DNA from: Maratus speciosus
Taxonomy: Eukaryota > Arthropoda > Arachnida > Araneae > Salticidae
Direction: 5' to 3'
NCBI GenBank assembly: GCA_963932465.1
Contig: OZ010791.1
Location: 324,341,283 to 324,405,282 of the forward strand
Length of the DNA: 64,000 bases
Part shown: piece after piece, positions 54,197 through 64,000 of the stretch
Numbering within the stretch: the first letter of the stretch is position 1
Layout of the letters: each line of letters opens with the position of its first letter
Notes under the pieces: generated by a model
The model's database searches: none
Told to the model about the DNA's origin: nothing
Seen by the model: only the letters and a program-made list of their open reading frames with translations
Translations under genes and position numbers: made by a program

Positions 54197-55360
54197 TATT
54201 TTCTTCTTTCTAAATATAAAAGCATTGTAATCGAAATTTTTTCGACTTCCGTTTTTCAACGGATTTACACGTTTTAGAGGTCAGATTCCGAAAAAGATGT
54301 TTATACAAAATGTCTGTCCATCCATTCGTGTGTTCGTATGTCCGTATCACCGAAGTGTGCGAAGTTATGCATAGAACTGAACCAAAATTCAGATAAGTTT
54401 TTGACTATGGAATTCAGGTCGCAGTTGAAAATGGGGATTTTCCGAAGCAGGGGGTGCTGCAATAGCGAGTCTTCTAAATTGTTCATAGTTATGAGTTACA
54501 TCGGCTGTTAATGCAGCGACGAGCAATTAACGTCTAGAAAACGCGGCTTTCTCAGGCAGCTGCTGTACAACGGAATACAGAAAGATATTGGTTTTATTAC
54601 TTTCTTCTATCTTCAATAGAAGAAAGTATTGTGTAATCGAGACTTTTTTCAACTTCCGGTTTTCGACGGATTTACACGTTTTAGGGGGCAGAGATTACAA
54701 AAAACATGTTTATACAAAATGTCTGTCTGTTAGTCCGTGTGTCGCCATTGTACATCAAAAATTGTATGAAGTTATTTATAGAATTGAACCAAATTTTTAA
54801 AAAAAGTTTTTTGGCTATGGCAAGCAGGTCTTCCATTAATTTGGAAAAAAAATTCGCCGGTAGGGGGCGCTGTAGTAACGATTTTTGTGCATTTTTAATA
54901 TTTTACCATCGAAAAGTGTATGAAGTTATGCATAGAATTGAACCAAATTTTTTGTGTATGTTTTTGGCCATGGCAAGAAGGTCCTCCCTGAATTTGGAAA
55001 AATTCCGCGGGAAGGGGGCGATGTAATAGCGATTTTTGTGCAATTTTCAGTATTGTACCATCGAAAAGTGTATGAAGTTATGCTTAATTCTAATAAAAAT
55101 ACTAATAAAACTAATTATAATGAAATATTGACATGAGATAGAAGAAATTTCTGGGATTGGCACATCCAACTAGTTAAATATTATGATGGAAATTAAGAAA
55201 AGGAAAGGGAATTAGGAAAAAAAAGCAGAAATATAAGATGAAAATCAATATTGGTGTAGTATTGAAGTAAGAACATCAAAGTTGAACATGTTTCATAACT
55301 TTTTGAAATATTAACATGAAAGAGAAAGAATAATGTTTTGGTATTAGCACATCCAGCTAG
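54197..55360 (+). mobile_element. R1 dispersed repeat, head-to-tail pieces B, C and D
   Basis: Piece B (54197-54597) and piece C (54598-55173) each start with the TTTCTTCTxTCT hairpin region. In C it is nearly perfect: TACTTTCTTCTAT, CTTCA, ATAGAAGAAAGTA at 54598-54628. C has ~153-base internal repeats beginning GTATGAAGTTAT at 54764, 54918 and 55070, and ends GGCACATCCAACTAG at 55173. Piece D (55174-55360) repeats the 3' region found at 52283-52466 and ends GCACATCCAGCTAG. In all three ends, CTAG is followed by T. Open frames in the region are incidental to the repeats. Confidence 0.75.
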
Positions 55361-56493
55361 TTTTAATTTGATTTAGTAGAAAATAACCCTATCTTTAAAT
55401 GTACAAAAAATTACAAGCAGTCAAATCCAAAAAAATTTAATTCATTGAACACGCAATAAAACAATTAGAACCAATTTTATTAGCAAGTGTGTTGGTAGTA
55501 CGGATGCTTATGTAAATATATATTTTTAATATTAAATTTCGTATTAATAACTCGGCACTAGCACAAATTTAGATTACTTTCTTCATTAATTAGATTGAAA
55601 ACATCTGTGAGCAAGCAACTAAACCTAGTTTATCATTAAATAATCCATTTTTCCACTATTTGTGACGTATGAAAATGTTTTTCTGTAGTATCGTTAACAC
55701 TTTCAACTGTATCGGGGAATATATCATAGACCGGAATATAATGTGCTCGTTACACAGAACATTTATCAGATCTCTTATGTGCGATGAAAATGTGCGATTT
55801 TTAGAAGTTTAAAAATTTTCAGCAGCGAAAATTTCAAACTTCACTTGAAATTTCAAATACTTGAAAGGAATATTTTATCTTGAATACATATTAAATTTTC
55901 AAGTTAAAATTTACTCTCTAACAAGTTAATCATAATTAATTCAGATTTTTTGGATGATTTAAAATTTCCCATCAGATGTTCATTTTTCCAGGAATTTGAC
56001 GATACATAATATTGCTAACATATTATTTTAATCAATTTTAATGTAATTATTTATATTTATAGTTTGTATTATTTAGAATTAAAATATTTATAACTCTAAA
56101 TTCAGTCATCGTTTTTGCATTTGGTGGTAGAAAATTACATTTTTAACAGGTATACAAAAATTGTTATTAAGTAAATAAAAGGCTGACAAACTTTATTTTC
56201 ATTATTTTGTGTTCGTCACTTTTTATTGATATATCCATTAGTAAAATGTGCTTTATACGTTTGTAAAATTAAATCTTTTAAATAAAAACATTTAAGACGC
56301 GATAGTAATAACGCTAGTGACGGCATAAAAAATTTATTGATAAATTATTTTGAAATTTATTTTTGAGTAATAACCAAATTTTACATAGAATTAATTTAGG
56401 TCGAATTCTAAAACTCTTGAAAAAAAAAATTCTGCGATTCATTATTTTTAGAGGTTACATAGGATATTAAATATAAAATGCACATTTCATTAA
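55361..56493. other. AT-rich stretch, no gene seen
   Basis: No domain, RNA gene or element boundary recognised. Confidence 0.5.
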
Positions 56494-56673
56494 TACAGTA
56501 AACTCTCTGTAAGACGGACTCTGTGTAAGACGGAAATCTGTCTAACTCGGAAAGATTTTCAAGTCCCTGCGAATCCATAGACGTAGAGTAAAATTTGTCT
56601 AAGGCGGAATATTGTCTACTGCGGAAATTTTTCTTGGTCCCGATCGATTCCGCCTTAGACAGAGTTTACTGTA
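56494..56673. mobile_element. Pogo/Tigger-type MITE, 180 bp
   Basis: TA-CAGTAAACTCTCTGTAAGACGGA at the left pairs with TCCGCCTTAGACAGAGTTTACTG-TA at the right. GTAAGACGGA or GTCTAAGGCGGA motifs recur within. The ends are of the same general type as 50654-51502 (CAGTA, TA target) but the family differs. Non-coding. Confidence 0.93.
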
Positions 56674-58729
56674 TATAGTTCTTATCCAGTGTCTTTTAGT
56701 TTTAAAACTTATAGCGTTACAAAAATATTTAACAAATATACGTTTTACCTACAGATAAAATTTTTATATATTCAAAGGTACATCATAAAAAAAAGTTCGT
56801 ATCCGTCGAAAAGCTTTTGAAATCTCTTCATTTCTTCGACATTTTGGCAATTTTTTGAATTCGAAGAATGTACATCAAAGTAACTCGAGAATTTCTGCTA
56901 AAAAGTCGGACAACTTCATATCCAAGTTAAATAGTTTAGTTACATACAATAAGCATTGGTATTTCATAATTGGCAGGTAGTGATTTTAAAATGTGTGTGA
57001 GTATAGCAAAATTTTAATGATATTTTAATATAAAGATTTAAGTAGTTTATGTATTTTAAACTTATTTTTTTCTACATACATCTTTCTTACATATATCTTT
57101 GATGATATATAAAATTTGCAAGTAAAGTAATGTACTGTTTTATATCGTAAATTAATTACATATTTTTGTAATTTGAGTAATATATTTTAATCAAAAGAGT
57201 AACTTTGCACAAATCTACGTGAATCTTTTATAAAATGTAAGATTCTTTTTTTTCTACACTTAGATGTATTAAAATCTCTTTAAGTATTATCTCTTTCCTA
57301 ACTTCTATTCAATGCAAATAATTCTGAAATTTAATCTTTTCAAGCGAGATTATTCGGCAGAAGTTAGGAAAAAGATTAGAAGCAGAAAAAGCATAAATAT
57401 TTTTTGAAATATATCATTTTGACAAGTCATTAGAACCCACTGATTATGATGTCTAAATATGAAGATTTTTAAGTATTATATCAGGTAAAATCCCTTTCTA
57501 AATACTTAGAAATTATTTAGTTTTATCCAATTTAAAAAGTAAATAGAGCTATGAAACAGCAAAATTCCTGTGGTGATTTCCCAACGTTTGATTAATTATA
57601 ATAAGAAAATATGTAGTATATGTGAATTATATAGTACAGAGTTTCCAGAAACCACGTTATAGTCTAATTAGCCGCATTAACCACAAAGTGTATATATTTT
57701 TATTTTACATATATTGTCAATTACTATCAATTATAGTATCATTTAATCCGATTTGTTTTGGATTAATTCGTACATAAAACTTTCCATTATATTTACTTAT
57801 AAAATTTGCTGGTGATATATTTTGCCAATATATTTGTATTTGTTTAACATATTAAACATGGATTTGCTTACAATAAAAACCCTTTTACTGGTCGAGGAAA
57901 TCCCCTGCTTATTGAAAATTCCTAACGATGATGCTGATGATGATGTTTTCTAAGATAAGATTTAAAAAGTATTACATATATCAGACTGGAAAAGTTAAAA
58001 TCGTATTTTTTAAACGGCTAAACGAAGCTTTGAAAATAGTCTCATTTTCAGTATTAGTTAAAGTATTCTTTAAAATCTTCATCTTTTAGTGATTAATTGG
58101 AAATATTGTATCATTTTCTTCTCAAAGCAGAAAGGGATTTCTTACTCCATTCTTTTCCCGCTGTCTTTTCTGCTTCTTTGCAACAAATTAAAAAAAAAAA
58201 ACTATTTTCCATCTTTTGAATTTTTTTAATTTTCAAAGTTCTTTTAATGTAATTGAAGAGGATAAAATTATTATTATTTTTTTAAGTTTAATTTTGTTGA
58301 TGAGCTACTTTAATTAATTGAATTAATTTAGAATAAAAATAAAAACACAAAAGCTTTGGGAAAATATCGTTTTGGAAATGTAATACTATTTCAAGGTTTT
58401 TTTAAAAATTATTTTAATGGCTATTTATACCTTATTTGTAAAAGCATTTTTAGGAAGAATTTTTAGATTATAAACATTCGAGATCTGCTAAAGATAAAAT
58501 TAAGTCTAATAGTTTTACCACCTATTACTTGTATTTTACATCTTCCATCACATTCACAGAAAGTCAAATATTGTCGATTGCTCTAAATTATAAAATAAAT
58601 GTTTTGAACAGTTATTTATAAAAAGGGTTTCAGCTAACAATTACACTGTTTTAAGTCTACTTTCTATATTAAATATGATAAGAGTTATGTTTTTCTCTTT
58701 CTTTTATAAAAATAACTTTTGAAGGCAGT
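56674..58729. other. AT-rich stretch, no gene seen
   Basis: Short inverted segments such as 'TAACTTCTATTCAATGC' and 'GCAGAAGTTAGGAAAAAGATTAGAAGC' near 57299-57384 do not make a clear element. A short (ATG)n-like tract lies at 57927-57945. Confidence 0.45.
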
Positions 58730-59060
58730 TTTGAAAGAACGAACATATTTTTCATGAAGTGACAATTACGAACAAGTTTTTGAAAGAAGACTGAACTCTT
58801 GCTATACTTATACACAGAATCGAAAAATGAATCAAACGTAAGTGTATTGTTTTCAGTCACGTGTCGCACATTTTGAATGGGTGTTAAACGTGATGTAATC
58901 AGAATTGTGCGTAACATGAACGTTTGTGAAATGTCTTCGAAAGGAACTCCCAATGAAAAATAATAACATGTTTAGAAGTTTTAGTCTTTTGTATTAATTT
59001 TCAGATTATACATCTTTTCTTTGATGTGTGCGTTGAAAAGTTATTTAATATTTGATGTAG
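58730..59060 (+). repeat. Old dispersed repeat (copy 3 of 3)
   Basis: 'ATACACAGAATCGAAAAATGAATCAAACG...CAGTCACGTGTCGCACATTTTGAATGGGTGTTAAACGTGATGTAATCAGAATTGTGCGTAACATGAACG' matches 25741-25855 in order and orientation. Weaker similarity extends on both sides. The 94-codon minus-strand frame at 58669-58953 crosses the repeat and is not supported as a gene. Confidence 0.75.
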
Positions 59061-59147
59061 AATAAGATGTTTAAGTAAAAATCTTGTAATTTTCATAATG
59101 TGCATTCATTTTCTTAGCAGTTTTTAACATTTTCCAATATAAATTGC

Positions 59148-59565
59148 ACAATATGAACTTTAAAAAGCTCACTGTTTTACTTAAAAGGCGACTAAAATAA
59201 TAATATACTTGTTACAAGGGAAAAATATATATTAAAAAAAAAAATAAATTCTTATTCCTTTCGGCCTGCCTTTTTCAAAGCCATCATCACAGAATATTTT
59301 AATAACTAATTGCTGTTTATTTATACAAATACGTCACTTCGTTTTGATTAATTATTGGCTCTCCCATTTGAAAACAAAGTGACGTATTGGTATAAATAAA
59401 CAGCAATTAGTTATTAAAATATTCTCTGATGATGACCTCGAGAAATGCAGGCCAAAAGGACTAAATGTTTTTTTAAAAAATGTATATTTCTCACTTGTAA
59501 CATGTATACTATTACTTTAGTCGCCTTTTAAGTAAAAGAGTGGCCTTTTTAAAGTACATATTGTG
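59148..59565. mobile_element. Palindromic MITE-like element, ~418 bp
   Basis: The left arm from CACAATATGAACTTTAAAAAG (59148) is inverted at the right (CTTTTTAAAGTACATATTGTG, ending 59565). The arms match almost to the centre near 59356: 'TTACTTAAAAGGCGACTAAA', 'CTTTTGGCCTGC' and 'AATATTTTAATAACTAATTGCTGTTTATTTATAC'. Target duplications were not recognised. It is a near-complete hairpin with no coding capacity. Confidence 0.85.
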
Positions 59566-59730
59566 TATTTCATGATTGAGTCAAGGTGAAATATTGCATC
59601 TTGTCTTATGGTTTTATTTTATTATATTTTCCAATATGATTGAAGAATGTTTATGTTTTCGGTTTGTCTGTCTGCCATCGGTTCGTGCTCTAACTCTTGT
59701 AAATATACTCGGTTTGTCATGTAATTCTTA

Positions 59731-61464
59731 TACAGGGTGTCCAGCGAATAAGACCCTGATTTCAAAATTAAATATCTCAAAAACAAAGATCAATAGAATT
59801 ATGCGGTAAACAATTTGTTTACTAGCTAAGCTGTAAAAATGTTATACAGAAGTTTGATAATTTAGTTGCAAAAACCGTTAATAGATGGCGATGTAATCGC
59901 AATGCCTATAATTTGTGCTTCGAAATCAAGAGCAATAGCGTCTCATTTCTAAATGGTTCTCTATGGTAGAACGAAAAGTGGGAAAGTCCACTTTTTCGTT
60001 GGGTGATGTGGAGACACCTGGTCACAGAATTATTGCACCAGCTTTAATTTTAGAGAATTTCAATTAATAGAATTTTCAATAAAAAGTTTAGAAATCATTA
60101 TGTAAGAACTTATTAAAATATTTTATTAAATTCAATTTTAATGCCATATAATTATTTAAATCAAAATGCATATAATTTAGAAAAATAATTTTGTAGTTTT
60201 TATTTATTTTTTATATTTTAAATCACGGCATAATATTTTGGTATTATTGTTCATACCTGAATTATTAGAAGGCTAGCTCTATGAGTTTTTGTAGTGTAAG
60301 TCACATTGTTGATAACTGCAATGCTTCTTGGCCACTCTTATTTTCGAAAAGTTTGCTTGGGCTTATTCAATTAATGATATATCTCTGATAAAACAAGTCA
60401 CATTTTTCCGTTCTAAAATAACCGTAGCCAAAAATCGTAGTATGTGACTTACACTACAAGTGCTCATGAAAATAGCCATAAATAAAAAAGTAATTTTGAA
60501 CTTTTCATTTATATTTTTAAATCACGGCATAATATTTTGGTTTTAGAACAACACATATATTTCTTTTCTTTGTAAACAAAGTTTTAGGGACAGAAATTTT
60601 GCATTAAATTATTTCATTTTTAAAAGGAATTGATGATAAGTTATATCATCAACGTCGAAGCAAAAGTATTTTGGAGGCTGCACTCCTTTCCAAAACTTCG
60701 GATCATATCGCTAGAAGCTGCACCATACGTCTGTGCTCAATGATAAAAAAAATGAAAATGAGTTTTTACATTAAAATGATGTTTTTAACTTAATTAAGTT
60801 TTTAAAAATGGAAACTTTGTATTTTTTCAAACTATTTTCTACAAAAAAAAAAAAAAAGATTTATGGATCATTATTATAAATTCGCAATGATTTAAAAAAA
60901 AAGGGTTTCTTTGGGCTTAATAATATTTTAAAATTAGAAACTTTGAATTTTTTTATTCAAACGTTTTTTCACAACAAAATGGAAATCTTTACTTTTTAAT
61001 ATTTATTTAAAATATTAAAAAGTAAAGATTTCCATTTTTTTCAAATCCTCCTCTGCTTGGATTCGATTCCACGATGTACCAATTAGGAGAGAAAAGACAT
61101 TCCACACAGACACTGGTATCCAGGCCGAAATAGCTTATAACAAAATTTGAAACAAATCTCATCTCTGTCAACACATGGCTCCGCTTCTGCACATCACACC
61201 AATTAAGAAGCGGTCTTCCCACATTTCGTCTTTCCATAGGAAACCATCTACGAATGCGACACTAGTGCTCTAGACTTCGAAGCACAATTTATAGGTATTG
61301 CGATTACAGCATCATCTGTTAACGGTTTTTGCAACTAAATTTAAAACTTCTGTATAACATTTTTACTTAACTAATAAACAAACCGTTTACCGCAAAATTC
61401 TATTATCTTTGTTTTTGAGATATTTAATTTTGAAATCAGGGTCTTATTCGCTGGACACCCTGTA
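59731..61464. mobile_element. Long-inverted-repeat TA element, copy 2 (1734 bp)
   Basis: TA-CAGGGTGTCCAGCGAATAAGACCCTG (59731) pairs with CAGGGTCTTATTCGCTGGACACCCTG-TA (61464); the outer 26 bases form a perfect inverted repeat. The family is the same as 36428-38080, with the core inverted relative to it. It carries a 207-bp insertion at 60271-60477 that copy 1 lacks. The 76-codon minus frame at 61007-61237 lies in the right arm and is not a gene. Confidence 0.92.
60271..60477. mobile_element. Small MITE nested in the long-inverted-repeat element
   Basis: Comparison with copy 1 (around 37505-37560, inverted) shows an empty site 'AATTATTATAAATAAAAAAG', here opened by 207 extra bases. The insert has GGCTAGCTCTATGAGTTTTTGTAGTGTAAGTCACAT at the left, and at the right the inverse of GGCTATTTTCATGAGCACTTGTAGTGTAAGTCACAT. 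An inner 17-base block, TGTAGTGTAAGTCACAT, is perfect. Flanking AGAA/ATAA may be a short TSD. Superfamily unknown. Confidence 0.85.
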
Positions 61465-64000
61465 TGTTATCGATGTATTGAAGATGATGTTAGTATGGTC
61501 GCAATTGAAAATGAAGTGTGTAGGATTTTTACTTTGTTTACAGAGACACTCAAAAGAGCTCCATTACATTATATTCTATGGCAAAAATATCTTAATGGCG
61601 CTACACTATAAGGAAACTAAGAAAATTGATATGAAGTTCTCCGGTGTACAAAAACATGCTTTCTGTGGAATATGTACTGAAAAGCATATCCTTTCATTTA
61701 CAGGTTAAAATAAAAGAATTTCTGTACTATTCCGGCTATAGATCGCAATTGTTTAGATCTGGTTTTCAAATGTTGTTATGCGTTTTCTAAATTGTTCACT
61801 TCGGCATCTTCTAGCTTTCTTAAACAGGGAAGTTTTGGTAACGTATTGTGGAAGTGTTGTAAAGGCTTTTATAATCTATGATTGGCACACGAGTTTTCTT
61901 TCTTGTTGACATTCCATTACATTTGATGTTTTAAAAATAGAGAATGGACAGAAAAACAAAACTGATATTCGAAACATTTTAACCCTATATGAGCAGTTGC
62001 GTTTTGAGGTGCATGAAGGTCTCACGTAAAAAATAAATAAAATAATAAATACAAAAGTAAAAAAAATACATAGAGCATAATTGCGCAAAAGAAATTTAAC
62101 TCGATTGGAAAGGAAGGGGAATAGTACCAAAGTAAAAACAGAGAATGTTTTATATTTTTCATTTGAAACCTATTTTATTCATGTTCTTGATTTTCAGCTT
62201 AATTTCTAATGTTGCATGCTATGATATTAAATAAAATAACTTTTGAATTAGCTTCCAATTAAAATACAAGAACAAGGCTCTCTTTATTACTAAAATCAAA
62301 AAATTTTATTCAAATTCTTGATTAGCTATTTGAAGGTAAACGATTTATTAATATTATTAATGTCGTTATTTTATTTTATTTTATTTTTTGTTTTAACAAC
62401 ATATTTGAAATGAAAATATTTTAATTTTTCAACTTCCAATTCTATAAATCGCCATAGAATACACTTAAGCTAAAAAAGTTTTAGATCATTAAACAAAAAC
62501 AAAACAAAAAAAAAAACGACGCGAAATCGAGAAATACTTACAAAAATCGAAATCCACATTATTTGACATGATTACGTATGACATAAATATATGATATTAA
62601 ATAAGAAATTTTAGATTTGAAACTACCGATATTGTGGGCATCAATGATATTCATTTAAGTTTAAAAGATATTGAGATTGCAAAGCAGAAAAAAATGACAC
62701 AAAATACAGAAAGAAAAACTGCTAAAACGGGAATGAAAATTAATATATATTTTAGGATGACACAAATCGACTTTCATAAGAAACTATACGGAAAATCTCA
62801 TATGCAGGAGAAATGTATTCACTAAATTTCAAATTGATCTACTAGCTTTTGCGAGTTATATTATGGAGTAGGAAAACAGACAGTTATGAAAATAACACCG
62901 AATTTTCACAATGACACCAAATTCATAAATTATTTTCGGTTCTTTCTCTTTCTTAAAATCTGCTGTATGCACTTACAGTCCAGGGGAAATGTACCAAAAT
63001 AGGGGGTTTGCTTACAAAAGGTCGGGTAGAAGATTTTTTTTCTGAATTGTTGATAATGATGCCAACATGGAAAAAACAAATTTTCTAACGAAATTTCTTA
63101 AGACTAAACTTTCTGTGGCCAAAAAACAACAAAATTTTGGGACCTCTTTTTATTAACTATCTCGAGAACTGTTGCCGTGGCATATTATTTGTCAATTACA
63201 GTATTAAAGAAGATAAACTTCTCTACAACTTTTATATTTACAACATTTTTATACACTCAATAGCAAGCGCAGTACGCCATTTCAAAAATAGGATAATTTT
63301 TTCAATTTTCTTAGAAACCATACAAAACATAGTTCTGCCCCGATTATTCAAAAGTTTCCCACGGATTTAATCGTCTATGTCAACTTCTATATATTGGTAG
63401 CAGTAAAGTAAGTGTTTCAGGGCCACAACTAGTCTTTTTTGCAACCGTGGCAAACATGGATTTTGGCGCCCCATACCCCTTAAAAAGAAAATTGACCACG
63501 ATAATTTTAATAAATCTCTCATAGACGGATTTTGAAAATTTTAAGTGTGTAATCATTAAATACGTATTACTGAAATACGTAATCACCTTTGTCAAATATT
63601 GATTCATTAAAACCTTGAAAACCGAGCCGAAAGGAGTCGAAATATATTTCGCTTTAAACAGCTTTCCATCTTAGCATGTATAATTTTTCATATACTTTCT
63701 CTTTAATATATATTTTTTTTCTTTAAAGACCGGATTCCGTATATACATATTTTCTTTTCAAATATTTTACGGTAGTTGTAGTATTGAGGCGTTTAAAATC
63801 ACAGTTACATGAATTATGAGACTAAATTAGTCACACGAAGACTTTGGCAAGGTAATATTAAACCTATGGGAGCATTCTTGACAAATATCTCGATTGCATT
63901 TTATTACATTTAAATGTATATATTTTTTTTCATGGGATACTGAGATCAATATCTAATGTTGTGCTCATGTACTCTTTCGGGTTTTACACTTTCATTTTTG
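61465..64000. other. AT-rich stretch; contains a repeat related to 541-760
   Basis: 61715-61900 aligns with 541-760. The 99-codon frame at 61409-61708 overlaps the end of the preceding element and has no recognised domain. From about 62980 to 63500 the DNA is slightly less AT-rich and holds short frames (63137-63370 plus, 63380-63607 minus) that I do not recognise. No RNA gene was found. Confidence 0.45.

Overview
The window is eukaryotic and strongly AT-rich, with long homopolymer runs and microsatellites. I see no host protein-coding gene that I can name. It behaves like intergenic DNA, or perhaps a very long intron, built almost entirely from decayed transposable elements (TEs). The TE families point to an arthropod: a mariner transposase with a DUF4817-type N-terminus and DD41D spacing, pogo-like elements, hAT, TTAA-target (piggyBac-like) elements, Ty1/copia, a GIY-YIG retroelement and a tRNA-derived SINE. 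My impression is of an arachnid, possibly a spider, but that is inference only.

Layout. 0-7 kb: AT-rich, with a degenerate T-rich repeat field (1.74-2.66 kb). 7-13.7 kb: a TTAA element, a TA-target MITE, a reverse-transcriptase fragment with an RYIDD box, a ~694-bp tandem duplication and an old dispersed repeat. 16-18.6 kb: a hAT-like element with perfect 8-bp target duplications, then a mariner-like inverted-repeat element split by a retroposon that carries a tRNA-like promoter. 20-22 kb: the first of two related TA-flanked elements (TIR GGGGAGACC) with pogo-type remains. 26.8-28.4 kb: a mariner-type MITE whose right arm and flank have been amplified into five 223-bp tandem units. 28.5-32.4 kb: two copies of a tRNA-derived SINE on opposite strands, the first split by a pogo-like transposon; the second GGGGAGACC element lies between them. 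32.4-34.6 kb: a GIY-YIG retroelement pseudogene split by a 1.48-kb foldback element. 36.4-38.1 kb and 59.7-61.5 kb: two copies of an element with long inverted repeats. 38.5-42.2 kb: a copia pseudogene holding a hAT relict, which itself holds a TTAA element. 45.8-48.4 kb: a mariner pseudogene with a small hAT-like MITE inside its coding region. 49.6-56.7 kb: a piggyBac-like MITE, several pieces of a repeat ending in CTAG (called R1 here), and two pogo-type MITEs.

The dominant theme is nesting. Target-site duplications (TSDs) and coding sequence that resumes across insertions allow a relative chronology at seven or more sites. No gene here appears able to make an intact product. The most useful observations are the MITE-derived 223-bp array, the tRNA-bearing retroposon, the DD41D mariner nest, the copia/hAT/TTAA nest, and the two pogo-like families with related coding remnants. 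I found no CRISPR array, rRNA gene or intact tRNA gene.
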